Below are positions 43,373 through 52,141 of a stretch of DNA of 64,000 nt, piece by piece. The DNA is from Achromobacter sp. B7 (GTDB taxonomy: Bacteria; Pseudomonadota; Gammaproteobacteria; Burkholderiales; Burkholderiaceae_B). Location of the stretch: NCBI RefSeq assembly GCF_003600685.1, contig NZ_CP032084.1:2046001-2110000 (forward strand). Reading direction: 5' to 3'. The notes under the pieces are model-generated. The model did no database searches. It saw nothing but the letters and a program-made list of their open reading frames with translations, and was not told the origin of the DNA. The position numbers were made by a program, and so were the translations under genes. Positions within the stretch are counted from its first letter, which is position 1. The number at the start of each line of letters is the position of its first letter.

Positions 43373-44350
43373 ATGATCCCCACTGATACCCCTCTTGACG
43401 ACGGCTTGCCCTGGCATGCGGGCGAACGCCTGTTGCAAGCGCGCGCCGGCGTGGCCGAACGCATGGCGCAGATCGGCCCGAAGATCGTGCGCGACCACAT
43501 GCCCGACCAGCACCGCGCTTTTTTCGCGCAGTTGCCATTCCTGGTGATTGGCACGGTGGACCCCCAGGGCGACCCGTGGGCCGGCGTGCTGGAGGGCCAG
43601 CCCGGCTTTGCCATGTCGCCCGACCCGCACACCTTGCGGGTAACCGTCATGCCGGATGCCGATGATCCGGTGCGCGCGGGCCTGGGCCCCGGGCAGGCGG
43701 TGGGGCTGCTGGGCATCGAGCTGCACACGCGCCGGCGAAATCGCATGAACGGTCGCATCGCGGCATGGGACGGCAAGCGCTTCGATGTAGCCGTGGCGCA
43801 GTCCTTTGGCAATTGCCCGCAGTACATCCAGGCGCGCGATTTTCATTTCTCGCGTTCGCCCGCCATGCGGTTTGCAGCCGCGTTGCCGGAAACCGATCAA
43901 TTGGACGATGCCGCGCGCGCGTTGATCCAATCGGCCGACACCTTTTTCGTGGCCTCTTACGTGGACGATGATGCGCGGGGTGGCCGCGCGGTTGACGTGT
44001 CGCATCGCGGCGGCAAACCCGGTTTTGTGCGGGTGGACGGCAATGTGCTGACCATTCCCGATTTTTCCGGCAACCGCTTTTTCAATACCTTGGGCAACCT
44101 GATGGCGAACCCGCGCGCGGGGTTGGTCTTTGTGGATTTTGAACGGGGCGACCTGCTTCAGGTATCGGGCCGCGCCGAGGTGGTGCTGGACAGCCCCGAA
44201 ATCCAAAGCTTTGCGGGCGCTGAACGGCTGTGGCGCGTGCACGTGCGCCGTGTGCTGCGGCGGCCCGGCGCCTTGGCGCTGCGCTGGCAATTCGGCGCGT
44301 ATTCGCCAACCGCGCTGGGCACGGGGCAATGGCCGGGGCAGCCGGGCTAG
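43373..44350 (+). CDS. Pyridoxamine 5'-phosphate oxidase-like flavin protein
   Basis: A 325-residue protein of the split-barrel PNPOx-like superfamily with two tandem parts: an N-terminal barrel (about 45-140) and a second with FFVASYV and GFVRVDGNVLTIPDFSGNRFFNTLGNL (about 180-260). These bind FMN, F420 or haem in relatives. It probably follows the GST gene in an operon. Its 3' end overlaps the convergent HxlR gene by 4 bp. The reaction is unknown. Confidence 0.83.
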   Translation: MIPTDTPLDDGLPWHAGERLLQARAGVAERMAQIGPKIVRDHMPDQHRAFFAQLPFLVIGTVDPQGDPWAGVLEGQPGFAMSPDPHTLRVTVMPDADDPVRAGLGPGQAVGLLGIELHTRRRNRMNGRIAAWDGKRFDVAVAQSFGNCPQYIQARDFHFSRSPAMRFAAALPETDQLDDAARALIQSADTFFVASYVDDDARGGRAVDVSHRGGKPGFVRVDGNVLTIPDFSGNRFFNTLGNLMANPRAGLVFVDFERGDLLQVSGRAEVVLDSPEIQSFAGAERLWRVHVRRVLRRPGALALRWQFGAYSPTALGTGQWPGQPG

Positions 44351-44805
44351 CCGGGCGAGGGCGTGGTTTTCTGCACGACGGTGTCGTCCGGTTCCAGCAG
44401 GCGCCCGTCCTGGGCGCGGATTTCCAGGCGGCGCACGGCTTGGCCGCGCTTGCGGTCGATCAGCGTGGAGTGCGCTTCGGCAGGGCCGTAGTAATGGTCT
44501 TCGCCCCACTGCCGCAAGCCGACGATGACCGGAAACAGCGCGCGGCCTTTGTCCGTCAGCACGTATTCCTGATAAGCGCTGCCGTCCGAGGCAGGGGCCA
44601 CGGCCAGGATGCCGTGGGCAACCAGTGTGCGCAGCCGGTCGCTAAGGATGTTCTTGGCCACGCCCAGGCTTTTCTGGAATTCGCCAAACCGGCGCACGCC
44701 GTCGAACGCGTCGCGCACGATCAACAGCGACCACCAGTCGCCGATGGCGTCTAACGAGCGCGCCACCGGGCAGGCGGCGCCTTCAAGGCTGGTGCGTTTG
44801 ACCAT
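44347..44805 (-). CDS. HxlR-family transcription regulator
   Basis: A 152-residue winged-helix regulator of the HxlR type, with one Cys at residue 12 (GAACPVARSLDAIGDWWSLLIV) as in redox- or aldehyde-sensing relatives, and the HTH FGEFQKSLGVAKNILSDRL. It is divergent from an MFS exporter 90 bp away, a common arrangement in which the regulator controls the exporter. The gap has two TATAAAAC/TAATAAAAC-like half-sites. Start ATG at 44805. Confidence 0.87.
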   Translation of the reverse strand: MVKRTSLEGAACPVARSLDAIGDWWSLLIVRDAFDGVRRFGEFQKSLGVAKNILSDRLRTLVAHGILAVAPASDGSAYQEYVLTDKGRALFPVIVGLRQWGEDHYYGPAEAHSTLIDRKRGQAVRRLEIRAQDGRLLEPDDTVVQKTTPSPG

Positions 44806-44895
44806 GTCTGACCCTAGGATTGGGATGCAATGGTTGCATTATAAAACCTTCGGGTCTAGCATTCTGGTTTCGTAATAAAACTAGAAGGACGTACC

Positions 44896-46245
44896 ATGCC
44901 CGATGCTCCACCGCCCGGCGCCAACACCTTGAGCGCTGCCTGCGCGCAACCCGCGGCGGCTGCCGCCCGCGGCACCCCGGCCGATGCGGGGCGCAATCCG
45001 GCCGCCAACGACGGCGCCGAGGCCAACGACGCCGCCGACGCGTCGCCACCCCTGCCCACATCGCTGGTGATGTTGCTGGCCGTAGCCTGTGCGCTAAGCG
45101 TGGCCAACGTGTATTACGCGCAGCCCTTGCTGGATGCCATCGGCCGGGAGTTCCTGCTGGACGAAGGCGCCGTGGGCGTCGTCGTCAGCGCAACGCAATT
45201 GGGCTGCGCGGTGGCGCTGCTGTTCGTGGTGCCGCTTGGCGACCTGCTGGACCGGCGCCGCCTGATGCTGGCGCAACTGGGCCTGCTGGTGCTGGCGCTG
45301 GGCGCGGTGGCCATGTCGGCCAATACGCCGTGGCTGCTGGCGGGCATGGTGGCGCTGGGCCTGTTGGGTACCGCGATGACGCAAGGCCTGCTGGCGCTGT
45401 CCGCCGCGCTGGCCGCGCCCGGCGAACGGGGCAGGGTGGTGGGCGCCGCGCAGGGCGGGGTGGTGATCGGCTTGTTGCTGGCGCGCACGGTGGCCGGCGT
45501 GGTGGCCGACGCCTGGGGTTGGCGCGCCGTGTACGTGGTGTCCGCCGCGATGGCGGCGTTGCTGGCGTGGGTGCTGCTGCGCCGCTTGCCTCGGCGCCGG
45601 CTGCCTACGGCAACGCTGTCCTACTGGGACTTGCTGCGGTCCATGGCGACGCTGCTGGCCACGGAACCCGTGCTGCGCGTGCGCGGCATGATCGCCTTGC
45701 TGATGTTCGCCGCCATCAGCGTGTTCTGGACGGCGCTGGTGCTGCCCTTGAGCGCGCCGCCCCATTCGTTGTCGCACGCGGCGGTGGGTGGCTTTGGCCT
45801 GGTGGGCGTATTGGGCGTGTTGATGGCCGCGCGGGCCGGCCGCTGGGCGGATCGCGGGCTGGGGCAGCGCACCACGGGCGCGGGCCTGGTGCTGCTGTGC
45901 CTGGCGTGGGCGCCCATTGCCTTGCTGGATCACAGCCTGTGGGCCTTGGCGCTGGGCGTGCTGGTGCTCGACGTGGCGCTGCAAGCGCTGCACGTGACGA
46001 ATCAAACGATGATCTTCAGCATCAGCGCCCAGTCGCATAGCCGCCTGGTGGGCAGCTACATGATGTTCTACGCGGTGGGTAGCGGGCTGGGCGGCATTGC
46101 GTCCACGGCGGTGTACGCGCGCGCCGGCTGGCTGGGTGTGTGCGCGCTGGGCGCGGCCATCAGCGTGACGGCCTTGTTGTTCTGGGCGGCGACGTTGCCC
46201 CGCAAGGCATCGCCGCCGCCGTCGCGTCAGGGTTGTACCGCGTAG
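44896..46245 (+). CDS. MFS transporter, drug-efflux-like
   Basis: A 449-residue MFS porter with 12 helices starting near residue 57 (SLVMLLAVACALSVANVYYAQPLL, a common start of the YdhP/NepI-like group). The first 55 residues form an Ala-rich cytosolic tail. It has the loop motif GDLLDRRRLM between helices 2 and 3. It is divergent from the HxlR gene. The end overlaps the convergent acyl-CoA dehydrogenase gene by 19 bp. Substrate unknown. Confidence 0.87.
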   Translation: MPDAPPPGANTLSAACAQPAAAAARGTPADAGRNPAANDGAEANDAADASPPLPTSLVMLLAVACALSVANVYYAQPLLDAIGREFLLDEGAVGVVVSATQLGCAVALLFVVPLGDLLDRRRLMLAQLGLLVLALGAVAMSANTPWLLAGMVALGLLGTAMTQGLLALSAALAAPGERGRVVGAAQGGVVIGLLLARTVAGVVADAWGWRAVYVVSAAMAALLAWVLLRRLPRRRLPTATLSYWDLLRSMATLLATEPVLRVRGMIALLMFAAISVFWTALVLPLSAPPHSLSHAAVGGFGLVGVLGVLMAARAGRWADRGLGQRTTGAGLVLLCLAWAPIALLDHSLWALALGVLVLDVALQALHVTNQTMIFSISAQSHSRLVGSYMMFYAVGSGLGGIASTAVYARAGWLGVCALGAAISVTALLFWAATLPRKASPPPSRQGCTA

Positions 46246-47996
46246 TCCTTGGACCCCAGCACCACGGCCGCCAGCCCCGGCGCCTGGGTCAGCTTGTGCA
46301 GCGCATAGGTCTGTGCGGTGGCGATCTTGGCCTGATGGAAGTCGGGGTCTTCCTGCTGGTGGTCCAGGCTGGCCAGCAGCGCACGGGCCATCTGCCAACC
46401 GGCCAGCGTCGTGCCGGCCAGCAGCAGATACGGCACGGCCGACCCGAAGACTGCGTTGGGCGCGCCCGCGGCGTTGGCCAGCACAAAGTCCACGACATTG
46501 GCCAGGGCCAGCCGCGCCTGCCGCAGTGGCTTGAGCACCAGGTTGGCGGCCAGCTCGCTGCGCGATTCCAGCTCGGTTTCGGTCTGGCGGATGGCCTCCA
46601 GCAGCGCATGCGCCACCGCGCCGCCGTCGCGCAAGGTCTTGCGGCCGACCAGGTCGTTGGCCTGGATGGCGGTGGTGCCTTCGTAGATGGTCAGGATGCG
46701 GGCGTCGCGGTAATACTGCGCCGCGCCGGTTTCCTCAATGAAGCCCATGCCGCCGTGCACCTGCACGCCCAGGCTGGTCACGTCCAGCGACATCTCGGTG
46801 CACCAGCCCTTCACGATGGGCACCAGGAATTCCTGGATGGCCAGATGACGCTTGCGCTCGTCGGCGTCGGGGCTGGCGTGGGCCAGGTCGGCGTGGCCCG
46901 CCGTCACGTAGGCCAGCGCGCGGCCCGCTTCGGTCAGCGCCCGCATGGTGCCCAGCATGCGGCGCACATCGGGGTGGTGGATGATGGTGACGGCATCGCG
47001 CGACGACCCGTCCACCGGGCGGCTTTGCACGCGGTCGTTGGCATAGGCCAGCGCGTGCTGGTAGGCACGGTCGGCAATGGCGATGCCTTGCACGCCCACC
47101 GCATAGCGCGCCGCGTTCATCATGATGAACATGGCGTCCAACCCGCGGTTTTCCTGGCCCACCAGATAGCCCAGCGCGCCGCCCGCATCGCCGAATTGCA
47201 AGGTGGCGGTGGGGCTGGCCTTGATGCCCAGCTTGTGTTCGATGGACACGCAGGTGACGTCGTTGCGCGCGCCCAGTGAGCCGTCTTCGTTGACCAGGAA
47301 CTTGGGCACCAGGAACAGCGAAATGCCCTTGACGCCTTCGGGTGCGTCGGGCAACCGGGCCAGTACCAGGTGCAGGATGTTCTCGGTCAGGTCGTGGTCG
47401 CCGTAGGTGATGAAGATCTTGGTGCCGGATAGCCGGTACGTGCCGTCGCCCACCGGTTGCGCGCGCGTGCGGATCATGGCCAGGTCCGAGCCGGCTTGCG
47501 GTTCGGTCAGGTTCATGGTGCCGGTCCACTGGCCCGAGATCATGGGCCCGATGAAGCGCGTTTTCATTTCCGCCGAGCCGACGGTCAGCAAGGCTTCGAT
47601 GGCGCCGTTGGTCAACAAGGGGCATAGCGCGAACGACAGATTGGCGGCGTTCAGCATTTCAGAGCAGGGCGACCCGATCAGGCCGGGCAAGCCCTGGCCA
47701 CCGTATTGCACTGGATGCGACATGCCCTGCCAGCCCGCTTCGGTGTATTGGCGAAACGCCTGCTTGAAGCCGGGCGACGTGGTGACGGCGCCGTCGCGCC
47801 AGGTGCTGGGCTCTCGGTCGGCCGGGTGGTTCAGCGGGGCCAGCACTTCGGCCGCGAAATGCGCGGATTCTTCCAGCACGGCCTGTGCGGTGTCGGGCGT
47901 GGCCTCCTCGAAACCGGGCAGGGCGGCAACTTGCCGCAGGCCGGCCAGGTGGTTCAACACAAACAGCATGTCTTTCACGGGGGCTTGGTACGTCAT
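46227..47996 (-). CDS. Acyl-CoA dehydrogenase, DmdC-like long form
   Basis: A 589-residue FAD acyl-CoA dehydrogenase of the long subgroup that includes DmdC and AidB-like proteins, with an extra C-terminal helical domain. FAD/substrate segments are MNLTEPQAGSDLA near 165, GTKIFITYGDHDL, and the catalytic-Glu segment ILTIYEGTTAIQANDLVGRK near 435. It oxidises an acyl-CoA at the alpha-beta bond. It follows an acyl-CoA synthetase gene (43-bp gap) on the same strand, and the pair likely activates and then dehydrogenates a fatty or thio-substituted acid. Confidence 0.9.
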   Translation of the reverse strand: MTYQAPVKDMLFVLNHLAGLRQVAALPGFEEATPDTAQAVLEESAHFAAEVLAPLNHPADREPSTWRDGAVTTSPGFKQAFRQYTEAGWQGMSHPVQYGGQGLPGLIGSPCSEMLNAANLSFALCPLLTNGAIEALLTVGSAEMKTRFIGPMISGQWTGTMNLTEPQAGSDLAMIRTRAQPVGDGTYRLSGTKIFITYGDHDLTENILHLVLARLPDAPEGVKGISLFLVPKFLVNEDGSLGARNDVTCVSIEHKLGIKASPTATLQFGDAGGALGYLVGQENRGLDAMFIMMNAARYAVGVQGIAIADRAYQHALAYANDRVQSRPVDGSSRDAVTIIHHPDVRRMLGTMRALTEAGRALAYVTAGHADLAHASPDADERKRHLAIQEFLVPIVKGWCTEMSLDVTSLGVQVHGGMGFIEETGAAQYYRDARILTIYEGTTAIQANDLVGRKTLRDGGAVAHALLEAIRQTETELESRSELAANLVLKPLRQARLALANVVDFVLANAAGAPNAVFGSAVPYLLLAGTTLAGWQMARALLASLDHQQEDPDFHQAKIATAQTYALHKLTQAPGLAAVVLGSKDYAVQP

Positions 47997-48038
47997 GGCC
48001 GAAAAACTCCTTTGATGAAGGTGCCGGGCTGCCGGCGT

Positions 48039-49754
48039 TCAGGCGGCTTTGTTGGGGTCGGCCACATCAATGGCCTGCGTTGAGCCCACGGCGGCGCGCA
48101 GCTCGAATTTCTGGATCTTGCCGGTGGATGTCTTGGGCAGTTCTCCGAAGCGCACCGCGCGCGGCACCTTGAAGCCGGGCAACAGCAGTTTGCAGTGCGC
48201 GATGATCTCTTCGGCGGTGGCGCTGCAACCCGGTTTCAGTTCGACAAACGCGCAAGGCGTTTCGCCCCACTTCGGGTCGGGCATGGCCACGACGGCCACG
48301 GCTGCAACGGCGGGGTGCCGGTACAGCGCGTCTTCCACTTCAATGCTGGAGATGTTTTCGCCGCCGGAAATAATGATGTCCTTGCTGCGGTCCTTGATGC
48401 GCACGTACCCGTCCGCCGTCATCACGCCCAGGTCGCCGGTGTGAAACCAGCCGCCCGCGAAGGCGTCGTCGGTGGCGCGTTCGTTCTTCAGGTAGCCCTT
48501 CATGCAGATGTTGCCGCGGAACATGATTTCGCCCACGGTCTGTTCGTCGGCGGGCACTTCCTGCATGGTGTCGGGGTTGCGCACCGATACGCCGGCCTGC
48601 AAGTGGTAGCGCACGCCCTGGCGCGCGGTCAGCTGCGCACGGCGTTCGTCGTCCAGCGCGTCCCACGATTCCTGGCGGGCGCAGACGGCGGCCGGCCCGT
48701 AGACTTCGGTCAGCCCATAGACATGGGTCAGTTCAAAGCCGATGTCGCGCATCTTGGCGATGACGGCGGGCGCGGGCGCGGCGCCCGCGACCATGGTGCG
48801 CACGGTATGTGTGATGCCCGCGCGCATCTCGGCCGGCGCGTTGGCCAGCGCGCTTTGCACGATGGGCGCGCCGCAGTAATGCGTGACGCCTTCGGCGCGG
48901 ATCAGGTCGAACACGGTCTGGGGGTCGAACTTGCGCAGGCACACGTTCACCCCGGCGCGCGCGGCCACCGTCCACGGAAAGCACCAGCCGTTGCAATGGA
49001 ACATGGGCAGCGTCCACAGATAGACCGCGTGCTTGGGCATGTCCCATTCAAGAATGTTGCTGACGGCGTTCAGGTATGCGCCCCGATAGTGGTAGACCAC
49101 GCCCTTTGGGTCGCCGGTGGTGCCCGAGGTGTAGTTCAGCGCGATGGCGTCCCATTCGTCGGCCGGCGGCTGCCAGTTGTAATGGGCGGGCGCGTCGGCC
49201 AGGAAGGCTTCGTAGTCGGTAGCGCCCGGCATAGGGGCGCCCGGCACAGGGGCGCCCGGCTCAGGGGCGTCCCTATGCCGGGCGCCTGCCGAGGTGGCGG
49301 GGGCACCGTCCAGGTCGTGGACCGAGACGATCTTCAAGTGCGGGTATTCGGCGCGGGCGCGCTGGGCGATGTCGGCATATTCGGTGTCGATGATCAGGGC
49401 GCGCGCTTCGCCGTGGCCCAGCATGAACAGCACGCTGGGCGCGTCCAGGCGGGTGTTAAGCGTGTTGAGCACCGCACCGACCATCGGCACGCCGAAGTGG
49501 GCTTCGACCATGGCGGGAATGTTGGGCAGCATCACGGCGACGGTGTCGCCGCGCTGAATGCCGGCCCGTTCCAGCGCGTTGGCCAGGCGCTGCGCGCGTT
49601 CATAGGTCTGGGCCCAGGTGCGGCGAACCTTGCCGTACACCACGGCAAGCCGCTGGCCGTACACCTCGGCCGCGCGGGCAATGAAGTCCACCGGGGTCAA
49701 GGGCGTGTAGTTGGCGTCGCGGCGCGCCAGGCCGTGGTCGAACATGCTGCTCAT
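48039..49754 (-). CDS. Acyl-CoA synthetase, medium-chain / DmdB-like
   Basis: A 571-residue AMP-forming acyl-CoA ligase. Motifs are complete: NYTSGTTGDPKG (phosphate loop), YGLTEVYGP, GWFHTGDLG with the hinge, and PKTSTGKIQK near the C-terminus with the catalytic Lys. Three in-frame GAPxPGA repeats form an extra loop near residue 165. First gene of a two-gene operon with the acyl-CoA dehydrogenase; divergent from a Crp/Fnr regulator 180 bp away. The substrate is probably a short- or medium-chain acid; a DmdB/DmdC-type role is only a possibility. Confidence 0.9.
   Translation of the reverse strand: MSSMFDHGLARRDANYTPLTPVDFIARAAEVYGQRLAVVYGKVRRTWAQTYERAQRLANALERAGIQRGDTVAVMLPNIPAMVEAHFGVPMVGAVLNTLNTRLDAPSVLFMLGHGEARALIIDTEYADIAQRARAEYPHLKIVSVHDLDGAPATSAGARHRDAPEPGAPVPGAPMPGATDYEAFLADAPAHYNWQPPADEWDAIALNYTSGTTGDPKGVVYHYRGAYLNAVSNILEWDMPKHAVYLWTLPMFHCNGWCFPWTVAARAGVNVCLRKFDPQTVFDLIRAEGVTHYCGAPIVQSALANAPAEMRAGITHTVRTMVAGAAPAPAVIAKMRDIGFELTHVYGLTEVYGPAAVCARQESWDALDDERRAQLTARQGVRYHLQAGVSVRNPDTMQEVPADEQTVGEIMFRGNICMKGYLKNERATDDAFAGGWFHTGDLGVMTADGYVRIKDRSKDIIISGGENISSIEVEDALYRHPAVAAVAVVAMPDPKWGETPCAFVELKPGCSATAEEIIAHCKLLLPGFKVPRAVRFGELPKTSTGKIQKFELRAAVGSTQAIDVADPNKAA
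49222..49285. repeat. 15-bp tandem repeats and a 15-bp perfect inverted repeat
   Basis: Three 15-bp units GCGCCCGGCATAGGG / GCGCCCGGCACAGGG / GCGCCCGGCTCAGGG at 49222-49266 lie inside the acyl-CoA synthetase gene. The first unit is repeated as a perfect inverted copy at 49271-49285, making a possible hairpin in the mRNA and DNA. Confidence 0.85.
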
Positions 49755-49934
49755 GCGTCGTCTCCGAGTAGGGCGCGTGGGTGGCCCCTGTCTTGTTCGA
49801 GGTTTGCTGATCGCGGAAAGCTTGATTTCCGTCGCTTGCGTGAGCGTAGGGGCGAGCCGAAAATACTGTCTGTCGCCTGCATGACAGACCTGCCAGCCGA
49901 CCTCGCAAACTGCCAGTTTTACACGGTTCCGCCC

Positions 49935-50645
49935 ATGTCCGATGTTTCAAACGTTGTTTCCGCCGCCGCGCTGGCCGAGCTCTTTGGCGCCTGTTCGTGG
50001 TTCGCCGCACTGGAGGCCGGCCACCAGGAACTGGTGCTGGCGACGGCGCGCGCGGAACACGTGGCCAATGGCGCCTGGATCGCGCGGCGCAACGCGCCAT
50101 CGGACTATTGGCTGGGCGTGCACACGGGCTTGCTCAAGCTGGCCATCTATAACGAGTCGGGCCGCAGTTGCACGTTTTCCGGTGTGCCGCGTGGCGGCTG
50201 GTTTGGCGAAGGCAGCGTCATCAAGCGCGAGCTGCGCAAATACGATGTGGTGGCGATCCAGCCGTCGCTGGTGATGTTGGTGCCGGCCGCCACGTTCCAT
50301 GCGCTGCTGGCCGCCAGCCTGCCGTTTTCGCATTTCGTCATCGGCCAGCTGAACGACCGCATGGGGGAATTCATTGCATCGATCCAGAACCATCGTTTGA
50401 TGGATGCCGATGCGCGGGTGGCGCAGTCGCTGGCCCAGCTGTTCAACCCGCAGCTGTATCCGTCGACCGACCTGACGCTGGCGATTTCGCAAGAAGAACT
50501 AGGCTATCTGACCGGCCTGTCGCGCCAGCGGGTGAACCAGGCGTTGCAGACCCTGGCGGACGCGCAGATCCTGGCGCTGGCGTATCACCAGATCAAGGTG
50601 CTGGATTTGAACCGGCTGCGGCAGTTCGGGCTGGAGCAGATCTAG
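49935..50645 (+). CDS. Crp/Fnr-family transcription regulator
   Basis: A 236-residue regulator with a cyclic-nucleotide-binding-like N-terminal domain (about 20-140, GWFGEGSVI) and a C-terminal HTH_CRP domain (about 155-225; AISQEELGYLTGLSRQRVNQAL). No Cys cluster of the FNR type is seen. Start ATG at 49935; an ATG 18 codons upstream is possible. Divergent from the acyl-CoA synthetase/dehydrogenase operon, which it probably regulates. Confidence 0.87.
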   Translation: MSDVSNVVSAAALAELFGACSWFAALEAGHQELVLATARAEHVANGAWIARRNAPSDYWLGVHTGLLKLAIYNESGRSCTFSGVPRGGWFGEGSVIKRELRKYDVVAIQPSLVMLVPAATFHALLAASLPFSHFVIGQLNDRMGEFIASIQNHRLMDADARVAQSLAQLFNPQLYPSTDLTLAISQEELGYLTGLSRQRVNQALQTLADAQILALAYHQIKVLDLNRLRQFGLEQI

Positions 50646-50661
50646 CGCCAACCGGGCCGCG

Positions 50662-51447
50662 TCAGCGCGGCGCCGGGGCGGGTGAGGGCGCGGGCGACAG
50701 GGCGCCGGACAGCGCGCGTGACAGCGCGGCGCGCGCCAGGATGCGTGTGGAATCCAGCGTGGGCAAGGCGCAGTTGCCGTCGTTCAGCACCAGCGGCAGT
50801 TCGGTGCAGCCCAGCACCACGGCGTCGCAACCGGCATCGCGCAAGCGTTCCACAATGCCTTGCAGGCGCGCGACCGACTCGGGCTGGAATACGCCGTAAA
50901 CCAGTTCGTCCATGATGATGCGGCCCAGCGTGAGACGGTCTTCTTCGATGGGGCGCACCCATTGCAGCCCTTGCGCGCCCAGCTTGTCCGGATACACCTC
51001 GCTATCGACCAGCCACCGCGTGCCCAGGATGCCAATGCGCCGAAAGCCTTGCGCGGCGGCCTGCAAGGCAACTTCCTCGGCGATATGCAGCCAGGGCAGC
51101 GGCGAACGCGGCAGCGCATGGCCCCACGCCTGATGGATGGTGTTGTCGGGGCAGATCAGCAAGTCAGCCCCGGCGCGCGCCAGCTTGTTGGCCGATGACA
51201 GCATTAACGCGCCCACACCGGCCAGGTCCTGGTTGTTCAGGCACACCACGTAGTCCGCCAGCGAATGGGTATGCAGCGATATTTCGGGGTGCGCGTGCGG
51301 CCCCATGCGCTGCGAACCTTCGGCACACAAGGTGCGATAGCACAGCGCGGCGCCTTCGGCCGAACAGGCAACGATGCCGATGTGCAGGGCGGCGGTGGCG
51401 ACCGGGCCGGTGGTCGTGGGGTTGGTGGTCATCGGCGCACTGTTCAT
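50662..51447 (-). CDS. Aspartate/glutamate racemase-family protein
   Basis: A 261-residue enzyme of the Asp/Glu/hydantoin racemase superfamily. The two catalytic Cys are in ACSAEGAALC (28-37) and VVLGCTELPLVL (near 215), with CPDNTIHQAW in between; this matches the amino-acid racemase YgeA group. It overlaps the MarR stop by 4 bp and so is likely co-transcribed with it. The C-terminus ends in Pro/Ala repeats (SPAPSPAPAPR). Substrate unknown. Confidence 0.88.
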   Translation of the reverse strand: MNSAPMTTNPTTTGPVATAALHIGIVACSAEGAALCYRTLCAEGSQRMGPHAHPEISLHTHSLADYVVCLNNQDLAGVGALMLSSANKLARAGADLLICPDNTIHQAWGHALPRSPLPWLHIAEEVALQAAAQGFRRIGILGTRWLVDSEVYPDKLGAQGLQWVRPIEEDRLTLGRIIMDELVYGVFQPESVARLQGIVERLRDAGCDAVVLGCTELPLVLNDGNCALPTLDSTRILARAALSRALSGALSPAPSPAPAPR

Positions 51448-51902
51448 GAGGCAGGGTCCTGGTTCAACGCCCGCACGTGGCGGGCAATGTCGACAAAGCT
51501 CTTGGCCATGGCGGCTTGTTGCGCGGCGGGCAATCGCGACAGGAACAATTCGTCGATGGCCGGGCCGTACACCTTCCACATCTCGCGCCGCAGCGCGCGG
51601 CCCTTGGGCGTCAGGCGGGCATAGGTGGCGCGCCTGTCCTCGTCGGAACGAAAGCGCTCGACCAGGCCGGCCGCCTCGATCCGGTCCATCAAGCGCGTCA
51701 GGTTATAGCGCGCGATCACCATGCGTTCGGCCATTTCGAACATGCGCGCCGTGCCGTCCGGGGCGCGTTCCAGCGCCCATAGCGCGTCGTACCACGCCAG
51801 CGGCGGCAGGTCGGCTGCCGACAGCCGTTTTTCAATCTCCTCTACCACCAGCGCGTGCGCGGTCAGGAAGAGGCTCCATGCGTCGGGCTTGCCCGTGGCC
51901 AT
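51444..51902 (-). CDS. MarR-family transcription regulator
   Basis: A 152-residue winged-helix MarR regulator; the HTH (NLTRLMDRIEAAGLVERF) and wing (DEDRRATYARLTPKGRAL) are both intact. It overlaps the downstream racemase gene by 4 bp and is divergent from the aceE-type gene with a 239-bp gap that holds a strong palindromic operator (52043-52071). Autoregulation and control of the divergent gene are likely by layout. Ligand unknown. Confidence 0.88.
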   Translation of the reverse strand: MATGKPDAWSLFLTAHALVVEEIEKRLSAADLPPLAWYDALWALERAPDGTARMFEMAERMVIARYNLTRLMDRIEAAGLVERFRSDEDRRATYARLTPKGRALRREMWKVYGPAIDELFLSRLPAAQQAAMAKSFVDIARHVRALNQDPAS

Positions 51903-52009
51903 GCGGTCGTTCCTTTTTTGATATCGGGAATGCAGCCGCGATTGTAAGAGCGGCGTTGCGGGATCGCGTGATCGAAGTGGAAAACGTGAACAGCGGCTGG
52001 CAAAGATAG

Positions 52010-52071
52010 TTGCACTTGCAATTGTTCAGGCGCGGCCATACGATTGCAATTGCACATGATGCAATTGCAAT
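52010..52071. promoter_or_regulatory. Palindromic operator cluster upstream of aceE-type gene
   Basis: A perfect 12-bp inverted repeat, ATTGCAATTGCA (52043-52054) and its mirror TGCAATTGCAAT (52060-52071), separated by 5 bp, with a further related TTGCACTTGCAATTG at 52010-52024. The element lies between the divergent MarR and aceE-type genes, about 70 bp before the aceE start. It is the strongest non-terminator palindrome in the window, and probably the MarR-type (or Lrp-type) binding site. Confidence 0.75.
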
Positions 52072-52141
52072 TCACGATGTGAAATGCGTGGAACGCCAAC
52101 GCCTTGCTGCGTGGCGCAGCCCCATCACCAAAGGAACTCCC

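Noticed and set aside
48195..49934. Long plus-strand open frame running into the Crp/Fnr gene
   Set aside because: It is antisense to the acyl-CoA synthetase gene. Only the part from 49935 resembles the regulator; upstream residues have no family likeness.
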